64,000 bases of DNA, taken from contig NZ_JBNAMV010000004.1 in assembly GCF_049705945.1 (NCBI RefSeq), positions 806,001 to 870,000 of the forward strand. Direction: 5' to 3'. Below are positions 1 to 9,173 of this stretch, in pieces (positions within the stretch are counted from its first letter, which is position 1; every line of letters begins with the position of its first letter). Below the pieces are notes generated by a model. It saw only the letters and a program-made list of their open reading frames with translations. It ran no database searches and had not been told where the DNA came from. Position numbers and translations under genes: made by a program. This stretch comes from Salarchaeum japonicum_A. Its GTDB lineage: Archaea; Halobacteriota; Halobacteria; Halobacteriales; Halobacteriaceae.

Positions 1-534
1 GATGAACGTCTCGGGGAGTCCAAGGTACTCGGCGAACTCGTAGAGGTCGGTCTTGTAGAGGTCGCCGAAGGGCGCGAGGTCGACCGCGCCGTCGCCGTAC
101 TTCGTGAAGTAGCCGAGTTCGTACTCGGATTTGTTGTCCGCGCCGAGTACCAGATAGTTCCGGGCGTTCGCGGCCTCGTAGCAGTAGGTCATTCGGACGC
201 GGGCGCGGACGTTCCCGACCGTGGTCTCGTCGAAGTCCCCAGAGAGTCCGTCGCGGATGGACGCGACCGCGGGCCGGATGTCGTCCTCCTCGTACGGAAT
301 GCCCAGGAAGTCGCAGAGGTCGCGGGCGTCCCGCATGTTCGCCGTCGAACTCGGTGCGCCCGGTAGAATCAGACCGAGGGCGTTCTCGGGGCCGACGGCG
401 TCCGCGGCGACCCGGGCGCCGAGCGCCGAATCGAGGCCGCCGCTGACGCCGAGCACGTAGCCGTCCGCGCCCGCGGCGTCGAGGCGGTCGCGGAGGAAGT
501 CGTGGATGCGGGCTTCGACGCGCGCGTAGTCCAT
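1..534 (-). CDS. nadE: NH3-dependent NAD+ synthetase, C-terminus cut by window edge
   Basis: Makes NAD+ from deamido-NAD+, ATP and ammonia, the last step of NAD biosynthesis in the cytoplasm. The visible 178 residues begin MDYARVEAR and carry the ATP-pyrophosphatase P-loop SGGLDSA near residue 30. A downstream block TKYGDGAVDLAPFGDLYKT is typical of the family. No glutaminase domain precedes it, so this is the ammonia-dependent form. The start is the ATG at 534, since nothing upstream continues the family. The gene runs left out of the window, so about a third is missing. It is divergent from mutS with about 90 bases between starts. Confidence 0.93.
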   Translation of the reverse strand, partial: MDYARVEARIHDFLRDRLDAAGADGYVLGVSGGLDSALGARVAADAVGPENALGLILPGAPSSTANMRDARDLCDFLGIPYEEDDIRPAVASIRDGLSGDFDETTVGNVRARVRMTYCYEAANARNYLVLGADNKSEYELGYFTKYGDGAVDLAPFGDLYKTDLYEFAEYLGLPETFI

Positions 535-624
535 ACCGCACCCTGAACCGCGCAGTCCGTAAGTCTGGGGTGGAATCGGGGGAGTGCGACGACTATTTCC
601 GGCCGAACCCCCTGCGTTCCGGGT

Positions 625-3207
625 ATGACTGAGGCGCTCGGCGCTCCCGAGAAGATGGCGGAGCGCCGCGAGGAACTGACGCCGATGCTCTCTCAGTACC
701 TCGACCTCTGCGAGCGCTACGACGACGCGCTCGTCCTCTTTCAGGTCGGGGACTTCTACGAGACGTTCTGCGAGGCCGCGGAGGAGGCCGCCCGCGTGCT
801 CGAAATCACGCTCACCGCCCGCGAGGACTCCACGGGCACCTATCCGATGGCGGGTATCCCCATCGACAACGCCGAACCCTACATCGAGACGCTGCTCGAA
901 TCTGGCTACCGGGTCGCGGTCGCCGACCAGGTGGAGGACGCGGACGCGACGAATAGCCTCGTCGACCGCGCGGTCACCCGAATCGTCACGCCGGGCACCG
1001 TGACGGAGGACGAACTCCTCGGCGGCGACGAGAACAACTTCGTCGCCGCGCTCACCGGCGGCGAAACCTACGGGCTCGCCTTCCTCGACGTGTCAACGGG
1101 GGACTTCGTTGCGACGAGCGCGGACTCCCGACAGCAGGTCCGGGACGAAGTAGGGAGATTCGCGCCCGCGGAGGCCGTGGTGGAACCGGGCGTCGACACC
1201 GACCTGTTCGCGGCGGACTGCATGGTGACGCGGTTCCGCGAGGACGCCTTCGACTCCGCGCGGGCGCGCGAGAAGCTCGACGCGTACTTCGGCGCGCCCG
1301 AACGACGCCTCGCGGGCGACAGCGAGATTCGGGCGTGCGGCGCGCTCCTCGCGTACGCGGAGTACACGCGCGCCGGCCAGCAGGACGAACTCGACTACCT
1401 GAACCACCTCACGCGCTACGACCCGCGCGACTACATGGTGCTCGACGCGGTCGCGCTCCGCAGCCTCGAACTGTTCGAACCGCGGAGCGTGCACGGCCGC
1501 GAGGGCACGACGCTGGTGGACGTGCTGGACGAGACCTCGTGTGCGCTCGGCCGCCGGAAGCTCACGGACTGGCTGCGGCGGCCGCTCGTCGACCGAGACC
1601 GCATCGACGCCCGGTTGGACGGCGTGGAGGAACTCCGCGGCGACCTCCGGACGCGCGAGGAACTCGCGGAGGCCCTGCGGGACGTGTACGACATCGAACG
1701 GCTGATTTCGCGGGTGTCGCGGGGGCGCGCGAACGCCCGCGACCTCCGGTCGCTGCAGACGACGCTCGACGTGATTCCCACGCTCCGCGAGTTGCTCGCG
1801 GACGCCGACTCCGGGAAGCTCCGCGACCTCCGCGCGCGCCTCCAAGACCTCTCGGACGTGCGCGAGGAAATCGGGGACGCCATCGTGGACGACCCGCCGC
1901 AGGAACTCACGGAGGGCGGCGTCGTCCGGGACGGCTACGACGAGACACTGGACGACCTCCGAGAGACGGAGCGCGAGGGCAAGCAGTGGATTCGGGACCT
2001 CGAGGAGTCGGAGAAAGCGCGCACGGGCGTCGAGTCGCTGAAGGTCGGGCACAACAGCGTGCACGGCTACTACATCGAGGTGACGAAGGCGAACACCGAG
2101 CACGTCCCGGAGAGCTACGAGCGACGGCAGACGCTGAAGAACTCGGAACGGTACGTGACGCCCGAACTGAAGGAGCGAGAGGACGAAATCGTGCGCGCGG
2201 AGGGGCGGGCGGACGACCGCGAGTACGAGCTGTTCGTCGCGGTGCGGGAGTCGGTCGCGGCGGAGGCCGAGCGCGTGCAGGACGTTGCGGCCGCGGTCGC
2301 GGAACTCGACGCGCTGTGCTCGCTCGCCACGGTTGCAGCCGAGTACGACTACTCGCGGCCCGAGATGCGGGAGGCCGGCGCGCCCATCGACATCGAGGGC
2401 GGGCGGCATCCGGTCGTGGAGCGCACGGAGGACGGGTTCGTGCCGAACGGCGTCCACCTCGGCGACGACGAGCGAATCGCGGTCATCACCGGCCCGAACA
2501 TGAGCGGGAAATCCACGTACATGCGGCAGGTCGCGCTGGTCTGCGTGCTCGCGCAGGTCGGGAGTTTCGTGCCCGCGGAGTCCGCGGAACTCGGCGTTCT
2601 GAATCGTGTGTTCACGCGCGTGGGCGCGAGCGACGACATCGCGGGCGGCCGCTCGACGTTCATGGTGGAGATGACGGAGCTCGCGGACATCCTCCGGGAC
2701 GCGGACGATGACTCGCTCGTCCTCCTCGACGAGGTCGGGCGCGGGACGAGCACGGCGGACGGCCTCGCCATCGCGCGCGCGATCACCGAGTACATCCACG
2801 ACGAGACCGGGGCGAAGACCCTGTTCGCGACCCACCACCACGAACTCACGGACCTCGCGACCAATCTCGACGAGGCGGTGAACCTCCACTTCCCCGCGAC
2901 CCAGGAGGGCGACGAGGTGGCGTTCCGGCACGACGTGGCGTACGGCGCGGCGACCGCGTCCTACGGCATCGAGGTGGCGAAGGCCGCGGGCGTCCCCGAC
3001 GACGTGGTGAACCGTGCGCGCGAACTCGTGGAGCGCGAACGCGAGCGGGACGCCGTCGCCGACTCGACCAGCGAACGGGCCGCGAAGGAGGCGGACGGCG
3101 GGAGCGCGCCGAGCGACATCGAGGACGCATTGCGGGATGTGGACTTGGCGCAGACGACGCCGCTCGAAGCGATGACGGTTCTGCAGGAACTGAAGCGCCG
3201 GCTCTAG
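625..3207 (+). CDS. mutS: DNA mismatch-recognition protein MutS
   Basis: Mismatch-binding ATPase of the MutS1 type, 860 residues, close to the bacterial length. The N-terminal mismatch-binding domain has the Phe-X-Glu motif in VGDFYETF near residue 43. Connector, lever and clamp regions follow. The ABC ATPase has Walker A GPNMSGKST near residue 622, Walker B SLVLLDEVGRGTS and the switch FATHHHEL. A short charged linker leads to a C-terminal helix pair. Starting at 625 keeps the whole family N-terminus. It converges on nucS and the stop codons overlap in CTAG at 3204-3207. No mutL lies in view, so whether it works in classical mismatch repair cannot be judged here. Confidence 0.96.
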   Translation: MTEALGAPEKMAERREELTPMLSQYLDLCERYDDALVLFQVGDFYETFCEAAEEAARVLEITLTAREDSTGTYPMAGIPIDNAEPYIETLLESGYRVAVADQVEDADATNSLVDRAVTRIVTPGTVTEDELLGGDENNFVAALTGGETYGLAFLDVSTGDFVATSADSRQQVRDEVGRFAPAEAVVEPGVDTDLFAADCMVTRFREDAFDSARAREKLDAYFGAPERRLAGDSEIRACGALLAYAEYTRAGQQDELDYLNHLTRYDPRDYMVLDAVALRSLELFEPRSVHGREGTTLVDVLDETSCALGRRKLTDWLRRPLVDRDRIDARLDGVEELRGDLRTREELAEALRDVYDIERLISRVSRGRANARDLRSLQTTLDVIPTLRELLADADSGKLRDLRARLQDLSDVREEIGDAIVDDPPQELTEGGVVRDGYDETLDDLRETEREGKQWIRDLEESEKARTGVESLKVGHNSVHGYYIEVTKANTEHVPESYERRQTLKNSERYVTPELKEREDEIVRAEGRADDREYELFVAVRESVAAEAERVQDVAAAVAELDALCSLATVAAEYDYSRPEMREAGAPIDIEGGRHPVVERTEDGFVPNGVHLGDDERIAVITGPNMSGKSTYMRQVALVCVLAQVGSFVPAESAELGVLNRVFTRVGASDDIAGGRSTFMVEMTELADILRDADDDSLVLLDEVGRGTSTADGLAIARAITEYIHDETGAKTLFATHHHELTDLATNLDEAVNLHFPATQEGDEVAFRHDVAYGAATASYGIEVAKAAGVPDDVVNRARELVERERERDAVADSTSERAAKEADGGSAPSDIEDALRDVDLAQTTPLEAMTVLQELKRRL

Positions 3208-3905
3208 GGGGTGAGCGGGACGAAGTCGTGGCCGGCCTCCGCGAGCAACTGACGGGCGCGGTCGGTGACGGAGGGCGCGACGAGCACGCCGCGCACGTCC
3301 GCGTCGGCGTGGAGGTCGCGTTCGAGCGCGTCGACGTACCGGTCGAGTTGGCTCGCGGCGTCGGGGCCGACCCGGCGGCGTTTCAGTTCCACGACCACCC
3401 GCGTGCCGTCGGCGTCCTCGCCGTACACGTCGACGGGACCGGCGGCGGTGTCGCGTTCGGTCGCGAGCGGCCGGAAGCCCTCGGAGACGAGGTCCGGGTC
3501 GGCGAGCACGCGCTCGCGGAGGTCTTCTTCGGTCCCGGAGACTTCGGCGTCGGCGTCGTCCAGCGGGAGGAGTGAGACGTGGTGGATTCGGGTGAATCGG
3601 CAGTCGAGGGTTTCGCCGTCGCGTTCGCCGCGCAGGAGGAGTTCGTCGTCCTCGACGGAGACCGTGAGGGAGGCACCGGGCGCGAGCCAGTTCGCGGGCT
3701 GGTGGCCGGTGGCGGCGTGCGCGAGCAGGGTGCCGTCGGGCTTGCGGAGGACGTGCCGGCGGCCGGCGGGGAGGGTGCTGGTGGCGCGGCCGTCGTACGC
3801 GAGTTCGCACGCGCCGTACAGCGCGACGGTGCGGTCGTCGGCCTCGCGGACGGCGTCGGCGGCCTCGGCGGGCGTCGGGTCGGCGAGGAACGCCGCATCA
3901 GTCAT
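3204..3905 (-). CDS. nucS: Mismatch-specific endonuclease NucS/EndoMS
   Basis: Single-polypeptide endonuclease (former DUF91) that cuts both strands at mismatches in archaea and actinobacteria, working with the sliding clamp. The 233-residue length fits. The N-terminal half is the DNA-binding beta domain. The C-terminal half holds the RecB-like nuclease core: GPVDVYGED, then VVVELKRRR (metal-binding D and the E-x-K pair), then the helix DAASQLDRYV. The C-terminus FVPLTP differs from a classic PCNA-binding box, so the clamp contact is not obvious. The ATG at 3905 is used. It shares its stop region with mutS on the opposite strand, so two different mismatch systems sit tail to tail. Confidence 0.92.
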   Translation of the reverse strand: MTDAAFLADPTPAEAADAVREADDRTVALYGACELAYDGRATSTLPAGRRHVLRKPDGTLLAHAATGHQPANWLAPGASLTVSVEDDELLLRGERDGETLDCRFTRIHHVSLLPLDDADAEVSGTEEDLRERVLADPDLVSEGFRPLATERDTAAGPVDVYGEDADGTRVVVELKRRRVGPDAASQLDRYVDALERDLHADADVRGVLVAPSVTDRARQLLAEAGHDFVPLTP

Positions 3906-3935
3906 ATCCGAGGGGAGGGCGTGCGGGGGTTTACG

Positions 3936-4229
3936 CTATTCGACGCGCGCGCCACAGCGCGGGCAGTAGGTCGCCGTGGTGAGCACGGGATGGAGGGGTT
4001 TCACCTGGAATTCGTACTCGCAGTCGGGGCACGCGTAGGTGGGGGCGCGGCGAATCCAGACGGAGCGGTCGCCGACGGACTTCCGGCGGACGTCGTCGGA
4101 TTCGACGAGCGCGCGGAGCGCGCGTTTCACGGCGTCCCGGGTACGGTCGATTCGGGACGCCACCTCGTCGGTGGTGTACGGTTCGAGCGGCGTCATCGCG
4201 TCCCGCACGGCGTCGGCGTCGTCGGTCAC
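3936..4229 (-). CDS. Small winged-helix protein with C-terminal zinc ribbon, putative transcription regulator
   Basis: About 97 residues from a GTG at 4229 (VTDDADAVRDAM). An upstream ATG at 4295 would add 22 residues that overlap the promoter of the divergent hydrolase, so I prefer the GTG. The N-terminal half (TTDEVASRIDRTRDAVKRAL) reads as a helix-turn-helix. The C-terminal half has two CxxC knuckles, CPDC and CPRC, which make a zinc ribbon. Similar small wHTH-ribbon proteins are common in haloarchaea; the targets are unknown. It lies upstream of nucS on the same strand with a gap of 30 bases, so co-transcription is possible. Confidence 0.75.
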   Translation of the reverse strand: MTDDADAVRDAMTPLEPYTTDEVASRIDRTRDAVKRALRALVESDDVRRKSVGDRSVWIRRAPTYACPDCEYEFQVKPLHPVLTTATYCPRCGARVE

Positions 4230-4275
4230 GGGCGAGGATGGGCGACGAACGCGGATAACGGTTCGCCGACACCCA

Positions 4276-4283
4276 TCTATATA
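4276..4283 (+). promoter_or_regulatory. TATA element of the alpha/beta hydrolase gene
   Basis: The AT-rich octamer ctatatac stands about 25-30 bases before the ATG at 4308 in an otherwise GC-rich setting. This is the spacing expected for a leaderless or short-leader haloarchaeal transcript. Confidence 0.6.
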
Positions 4284-4307
4284 CACGATAATCATTAAGG
4301 AATTGGT

Positions 4308-5114
4308 ATGTCACGGGATGGCGCACCACTGTACACGCACCGAGCCGAAACCGTCTCGACCGACCGCGGAAGCGGGGACGCCGTCGTGTTCGCGCACGGC
4401 ACCCTGATGGACCGCACGATGTTCGCGCCCCAGCTGGACGCGTTCGCGGACGACTACCGAACCGTCTCGTTCGACCTTCGCGCTCGAACCGACCGGTACG
4501 CGGGCGACTACGACCTCGACGACTTGGTCGCCGACACCGAACGCTTCCTCGACGCGAAAGGCATCGACTCCTGCGTCCTCGCCGGCATGTCCATGGGCGG
4601 ATTCATGGGACTGAAGTTCGCACTCACGCACCCCGACCGGCTCGACGGACTCGTTCTCATCGACTCGATGGCGAAACCGCACTCGGCGGAGGACCGCGAA
4701 CGCCACGGGCAGACCGTGGACGCGCTCGAAGGCCTCCCCGCCGTCCCCGAGGACGCCGCGCGACCCGTCACGCACGAACTGTTCGGCGAGACGACTCGCG
4801 AGGAACGAACGGACCTCGTGGACGCCTGGGTGGACCGCTGGACAACGTATCCCGGGGACGCCGTGAAGGGCGAGGTCGACTCGTGGCTCGGCCGCGACGA
4901 CCTCCGCGACGACGTAGCGGAAATCGACGTGCCCGTGCTCGCGGTGCACGGCGAGGAGGACGCCACGCTCGGCATCGAGGAAGCCCGCGAATCCTACCAG
5001 AGGATTCCGGACCTGACGTTCGAACCCATTCCGGAGGCCGGGCACTCCTCGAACTGCGAGAACCCGAGCGCGGTGAACGACGCGCTCGACGACTTCCTCG
5101 ACCGCGTCTACTGA
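4308..5114 (+). CDS. Alpha/beta-fold hydrolase
   Basis: Cytoplasmic serine hydrolase of 268 residues with a complete triad: nucleophile elbow GMSMGG near residue 97, acid in GEEDAT, and His in EAGHSSNCENP near the C-terminus. The oxyanion-hole region is HGTLMD. This is the general fold of esterases, 3-oxoadipate enol-lactonases and haloperoxidase-like hydrolases. The substrate cannot be told from sequence. A TATA element lies just upstream. The gene converges with the 2H phosphoesterase gene and overlaps it by 7 bases. Confidence 0.88.
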   Translation: MSRDGAPLYTHRAETVSTDRGSGDAVVFAHGTLMDRTMFAPQLDAFADDYRTVSFDLRARTDRYAGDYDLDDLVADTERFLDAKGIDSCVLAGMSMGGFMGLKFALTHPDRLDGLVLIDSMAKPHSAEDRERHGQTVDALEGLPAVPEDAARPVTHELFGETTREERTDLVDAWVDRWTTYPGDAVKGEVDSWLGRDDLRDDVAEIDVPVLAVHGEEDATLGIEEARESYQRIPDLTFEPIPEAGHSSNCENPSAVNDALDDFLDRVY

Positions 5115-5728
5115 AGCGGATACCGTTCGATGGTTTCGAAGTCGGGGAAGCGAACAGACGGGTCGACGGCGACCAGTTCCACTTCATCGATGGTCGCTCT
5201 CGCTTCGAGCGACCGGTTCGCTTCGAGGACGTCGAGGAGTTCGTCGTAGTCGGAGTCGTCCGTGAACTGAGCGAGCGTCGCGTGCGGGACGAACGCGTCG
5301 TCGCGGTCGTGAACTGGCACGTCGTCGATTGCGCACGCGCGGTCGTTCAACGCGGCGAACGCACCGCTGTCGTCGACTTCAGCGTAGACGACGGTCGGGA
5401 AAATGTTGTACCGGGGGAAGGAGACGTCGAACGCGTCGATGTCGACGAACGCGTCGCGGGCGGCGTCTCGGATGCGTTCCTCGGCCGATTCGGAAATCGA
5501 GTCGCCGACGTTCCCGACGACAGTGACAGTGACGTGGTGGTAGTCCGGCGGCGCGACGGTGAGACAGTCGAACTGGTCGAGACCGGTGCAGGGCTCGGTC
5601 AGCGCGCCACCCACGTCCGCGAGGAAGACGAGGTGGCGTGCGGACTCGTCCGCGGGCGTAACCGGCTCGGGTGTGAGGTCGCGGCGGCGGTTCCAGAACG
5701 CGGCGGGCGAGGTCGCAAGGTCGCTCAC
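5108..5728 (-). CDS. 2H phosphoesterase superfamily protein (2'-5' RNA ligase / cyclic phosphodiesterase type)
   Basis: The two signature H-x-T/S motifs are present: HHVTVTV in the N-terminal half and HATLAQF in the C-terminal half. These form the catalytic pair of the 2H superfamily, which opens or forms 2',5' and cyclic phosphate bonds in RNA. The reading frame stays open far upstream. I chose the GTG at 5728 (VSDLATSP), giving 206 residues, close to the family size. A GTG at 5752 is the alternative. The start is divergent from the AIR-synthase-like gene. The true substrate is unknown. Confidence 0.78.
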   Translation of the reverse strand: MSDLATSPAAFWNRRRDLTPEPVTPADESARHLVFLADVGGALTEPCTGLDQFDCLTVAPPDYHHVTVTVVGNVGDSISESAEERIRDAARDAFVDIDAFDVSFPRYNIFPTVVYAEVDDSGAFAALNDRACAIDDVPVHDRDDAFVPHATLAQFTDDSDYDELLDVLEANRSLEARATIDEVELVAVDPSVRFPDFETIERYPLQ

Positions 5729-5796
5729 ACGCGGAGTCGTTGCTTCACCCACTTGAATCCCGAACCGCTTACGCCGCGAGAGCAACGAGGGCGTGT

Positions 5797-6813
5797 ATGA
5801 ACCACGGGAAGGCGAGCCGCGAGTTCTTCGACCGACACGTCGCGCCGAACCTCGGCGCGGAGCGCGACGACGTGCTCTTGGGACCGACGCACGGCGCGGA
5901 CTTCGGCGCTGTCGACCTCGGCGACCGCGTGCTCGCGCTCGCGAGCGACCCCCTGTTCGTGCTCGGCGACCTCGGCGTCCGGGACGCGGCGTGGTTCGCG
6001 TTCCACATCGCCGTCTCCGACGTGGCGCTTTCCGGCCTCCCGCCAACGCACCTCGCTCTCGACTGGAACCTCCCGCTCGACGCCGACTCCGCGTTCGTCG
6101 GCGAAATTTTCTCTGTGTTCGACGCGGAGGCGCGCGACCTCGGAACGAGCATCGTCACGGGCCACACGGGCGCGTATGAGGGGTGTTCGTTCCCGACGGT
6201 CGGCGGCGCGACAGCGCTCGCATTCGGCGACCGCGACGATCTCGTTCTCCCCACCGGCGCGACCCCGGGCGACCGCGTCGTCGTCACGAAAGGCCCCGCA
6301 ATCGAAACCGTCGGAATCATCGCGAGCGTCTTCGGCGACCGTCTCAGCCTCCCGGGGAAGACCGTCGACGCGGCGCGAGAGCGCCTGCGGGACGCGTCGC
6401 CCGTCCGGGACGCGCTCGCGGCGGCGGCGACCGGCGAGGTGACGGCGATGCACGACGCGACCGAGCGCGGCCTCGCGAACGGCCTCCACGAACTCGCCGC
6501 CGCGAGCGGCGTCGGCCTCGAAATCGATCGAGAGGCGGTGCCGACCTCACCCGGGGTGCGCGAAGTCTGCGAACACCTGGATATCGACCCGTGGACGGCG
6601 TCGAGTTCCGGGACGGTCGTGCTCGCCGCGCGCGACAGCGCGGCCGTCGTGGACGCACTCGCCGCCGAAGGGATACCCGCCGCCGACGTGGGACGGGTGA
6701 CCGACTCGGGCGTCCGCGTCGACGGCAGTCCGCTCCCGGAACCCGAATCGGATCCGTTCTGGCCGGCGTACGCCGCACTCCGCGACGAGGACCGCCGCGG
6801 GCCGAACGCCTAA
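5797..6813 (+). CDS. AIR synthase-related (PurM/HypE/ThiL-like) ATP-binding protein
   Basis: A 338-residue protein with the PurM-type architecture. The N-terminal half carries DFGAVDLGDRVLALASDP and SDVALSG, and the C-terminal half has GDRVVVTKG and MHDATERGLANGLHEL. The family uses ATP to activate amide or carboxamide oxygens in purine, thiamine, selenophosphate or hydrogenase maturation pathways. No purine, thiamine or hydrogenase genes are adjacent, so the substrate is open. It is not the true PurM of purine synthesis by context. The ATG at 5797 is used; an upstream start would run into the divergent promoter. A 24-base gap leads to the next co-directional gene. Confidence 0.8.
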   Translation: MNHGKASREFFDRHVAPNLGAERDDVLLGPTHGADFGAVDLGDRVLALASDPLFVLGDLGVRDAAWFAFHIAVSDVALSGLPPTHLALDWNLPLDADSAFVGEIFSVFDAEARDLGTSIVTGHTGAYEGCSFPTVGGATALAFGDRDDLVLPTGATPGDRVVVTKGPAIETVGIIASVFGDRLSLPGKTVDAARERLRDASPVRDALAAAATGEVTAMHDATERGLANGLHELAAASGVGLEIDREAVPTSPGVREVCEHLDIDPWTASSSGTVVLAARDSAAVVDALAAEGIPAADVGRVTDSGVRVDGSPLPEPESDPFWPAYAALRDEDRRGPNA

Positions 6814-6837
6814 CTTCGCAGCCGTCGTTCTTCGAGT

Positions 6838-8226
6838 ATGCCCCACGTAGTCGTCATCGGTGCGTACGGGAGCGCCGGCGTCGCGGCGGCGGAGACGCTC
6901 GCTGACTCCGACTTCGAGGTGACGTTGGTCGACGACGGCGACCCCGGCGGCGGCCTCTGCATCCTCCGCGGCTGCATGCCGTCGAAGGAACTGCTTTCGG
7001 CCGCCGAGCACGCGCACCAGGCGCGCCACGACCACCGCATCGAGGGCGCTGACGCGCTGTCCGTCGACCTCGCGGACACCGTGGAGACGAAGAACGACCG
7101 CGTACTCGGGTTCGCGGAACACCGCCGGAACGCCGTGCACGAGCTCGCGGAGCGCGAGAACGTGACATTCGTCCACGACACGGCCCGTATCGTCGGCGAG
7201 CACGAGATCGAAATCGGCGGCGACCGCGTGGACGCGGACTACGTCGTCGTCGCCACCGGCTCGAACCTGGACGTCCCCGCCGTTCCCGGTATCGAGGACG
7301 TGGACTGGATGGGGAGCCGCGACGTGCTGGACACGACCGACTTCCCCGACTCCGGGGTGGTGATGGGGTTCGGATACGTCGGCGTCGAACTCGTCCCGTA
7401 CCTCACCGAGGCCGCGGGGATGGACATCACGGTCATCGAGCACGACGCGCGGCCGCTCGACCGCGCGGACGACCGCATCGGCGACGAACTCCTCGAACTG
7501 TACAGGGATGAGTTCGACGTGACCGTGAAGACGGAGGTACGGGAGACCGCGGTCGAGGAGCGCGATGACGGCGTGCGGTTGTTCCTCGACGACGGTAGTC
7601 ACGTGGACGCGGACCAGTTGTTCTGCTTCACGGGCCGCGAACCCGCGGTTGACGGCGTCGGCTTGGAGAACGCGGGCGGGGACGCGACCGGCGACTGGGT
7701 GGCGGACACGATGCAGTCGCGGGACGCGCCGTGGGTGTTCGCAGCCGGGGACGTTCTCGGCGAGCGCATGATACTCCACATGGCGAAGGAAGAAGGATAC
7801 ATCGCGGGCGAGAACGTCCTGCGTCAGCACGCGGGCGAGTCGCTGGAGGCGTACGACCCGATTCCGCACTACGTGATGTTCGCGGGTGCGGGCGTCTACC
7901 CGTACGCGTCGGTCGGATACACGGTCGAGGAAGCCGAATCCCGGGGATACGAGGACGTGGTAACGGTCTCCCGGGAGGCGAGCAGCGACGGCATCTTCAA
8001 GTCGAAACAGGTGCCGTGGGGGTGGGCGAAGCTCGTCGTCGCCGCGGACGGGACCGTGCTCGGGTATCACGGCCTCCACCACCACGCGGACGTGATGGCG
8101 AAGACGCTGCAGGTCGTCGTGGAGAACGGGATGGACGTGCGCGACCTCCCCGACCGCGCGTACCATCCGACGACGCCCGAGCTCCTGGACGGACTGTTCC
8201 GGGACGCGAAATCCACGCTGGGCTAG
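6838..8226 (+). CDS. FAD-dependent pyridine nucleotide-disulfide oxidoreductase (dihydrolipoamide dehydrogenase/mercuric reductase-like)
   Basis: A 462-residue class I flavin disulfide reductase. The redox-active disulfide is CILRGC within GLCILRGCMPSK near residue 40. The N-terminal FAD site is GAYGSAG, slightly off the usual GxGxxG. The central NAD(P) site is VVMGFGYVGVELV, the second FAD motif is VFAAGDV, and the dimerisation domain ends with YHPTTPE, which holds the His-x-x-x-x-Glu pair. No 2-oxoacid dehydrogenase subunits are nearby, so it is not obviously lpdA of a complex. Coenzyme A, thioredoxin-like or metal reductase roles remain possible. Confidence 0.85.
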   Translation: MPHVVVIGAYGSAGVAAAETLADSDFEVTLVDDGDPGGGLCILRGCMPSKELLSAAEHAHQARHDHRIEGADALSVDLADTVETKNDRVLGFAEHRRNAVHELAERENVTFVHDTARIVGEHEIEIGGDRVDADYVVVATGSNLDVPAVPGIEDVDWMGSRDVLDTTDFPDSGVVMGFGYVGVELVPYLTEAAGMDITVIEHDARPLDRADDRIGDELLELYRDEFDVTVKTEVRETAVEERDDGVRLFLDDGSHVDADQLFCFTGREPAVDGVGLENAGGDATGDWVADTMQSRDAPWVFAAGDVLGERMILHMAKEEGYIAGENVLRQHAGESLEAYDPIPHYVMFAGAGVYPYASVGYTVEEAESRGYEDVVTVSREASSDGIFKSKQVPWGWAKLVVAADGTVLGYHGLHHHADVMAKTLQVVVENGMDVRDLPDRAYHPTTPELLDGLFRDAKSTLG

Positions 8227-8327
8227 CAGGCGGCGCTCCCGAATCCGTGCGCGACGCGCCGCCCTTCCGGAGTAGCCCGCGCACGGCCCAAGTCAGGGCA
8301 CGCCGCCCGCTGGCCGCGGCTTCCTAC

Positions 8328-9143
8328 TTAAACTCTACAACCGTCGGCGTACTCGACCTCTCGCACGCTCTCGATTTCGGGAGTGTCGCCGCAGACCGGG
8401 CAGTCGGGGTCGCGCTCGAAGTCGATTTCCTGGAACGTGGTGTCGGCGGCGTCGTAGAAGAGGAGGCGACCGTCGAGGAGGTCGCCGTGGTCGAGCAGGC
8501 GCTTGACGGCCTCTGTGGCCTGAATGCACCCGACAGTGCCAGGGAGGACGCCGAGCACGCCCGCGGTCGCGCAGTCCGGCACCGTCCCCTCCGGCGGTGC
8601 TTCGGGGAACAGACACCGATAGCACGGAGAGTCCTCGGTCGTGTCGAACGTGACGACCTGGCCCTCGAAGCGGTAGATCGCGCCGTGGCTGAAGGGAACG
8701 TCTTCGAGTGTGCAGGCGTCGTTCACGAGGTATCTGGTCGAGAAGTTGTCCGAGCAGTCCACGACGAAATCGCGGTTCTCGACGAGGTCGTGGGCGTTCT
8801 CGGTGTCGAGTCGCGTGTGGTGGGTTTCGACCGCGATGTCGGGGTTCAGTGATTCGACGTAGTCGCGCGCGCTCTCGACTTTCGGGGTGCCGATATCGCT
8901 GTCGGCGTGGATTATCTGGCGCTGGAGGTTCGAGCGTTCGACGGCGTCGTCGTCCACGATTGCGAGGTGGCCGACGCCGGCGGCGGCGAGGTACTGGATG
9001 ACGGGCGCGCCCAGGCCGCCCGCGCCGACCACCAGCACGTCCGCGTCGAGGAGGCGTCGCTGACCCTCTGGACCCACGTCGTCCATGATGATGTGACGGG
9101 AGTACCGGTCGAGTTGGGTGGGGTCGAGGTCGAGACCGCTCAT
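8328..9143 (-). CDS. ubaA: E1-like SAMP-activating / sulfur-carrier adenylyltransferase UbaA
   Basis: ThiF/MoeB/HesA-family enzyme of 271 residues. In Haloferax, UbaA adenylates the C-termini of SAMP proteins and serves protein sampylation, tRNA thiolation and molybdopterin synthesis. Seen here: ATP-binding GAGGLG at 40-45, the SNLQRQ motif after residue 70, zinc pairs CYRC (174-177) and CPVC near 249, and candidate catalytic Cys191 in VPDCATAG. There is no rhodanese domain, as in the archaeal enzyme. It is the last gene of a leftward series behind a cysteine-synthase-like gene with a 30-base gap, so a sulfur-supply link is plausible but inferred. Confidence 0.9.
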   Translation of the reverse strand: MSGLDLDPTQLDRYSRHIIMDDVGPEGQRRLLDADVLVVGAGGLGAPVIQYLAAAGVGHLAIVDDDAVERSNLQRQIIHADSDIGTPKVESARDYVESLNPDIAVETHHTRLDTENAHDLVENRDFVVDCSDNFSTRYLVNDACTLEDVPFSHGAIYRFEGQVVTFDTTEDSPCYRCLFPEAPPEGTVPDCATAGVLGVLPGTVGCIQATEAVKRLLDHGDLLDGRLLFYDAADTTFQEIDFERDPDCPVCGDTPEIESVREVEYADGCRV

Positions 9144-9173
9144 ACTCCGTGTTGTCGTCGGGCGGCCTAACGA

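Noticed and set aside
1093..3810. Very long open frame opposite mutS and nucS (about 900 codons)
   Set aside because: Arg/His/Pro-rich antisense translation of GC-rich third-position sequence; no family motif, and the plus-strand MutS is clear.
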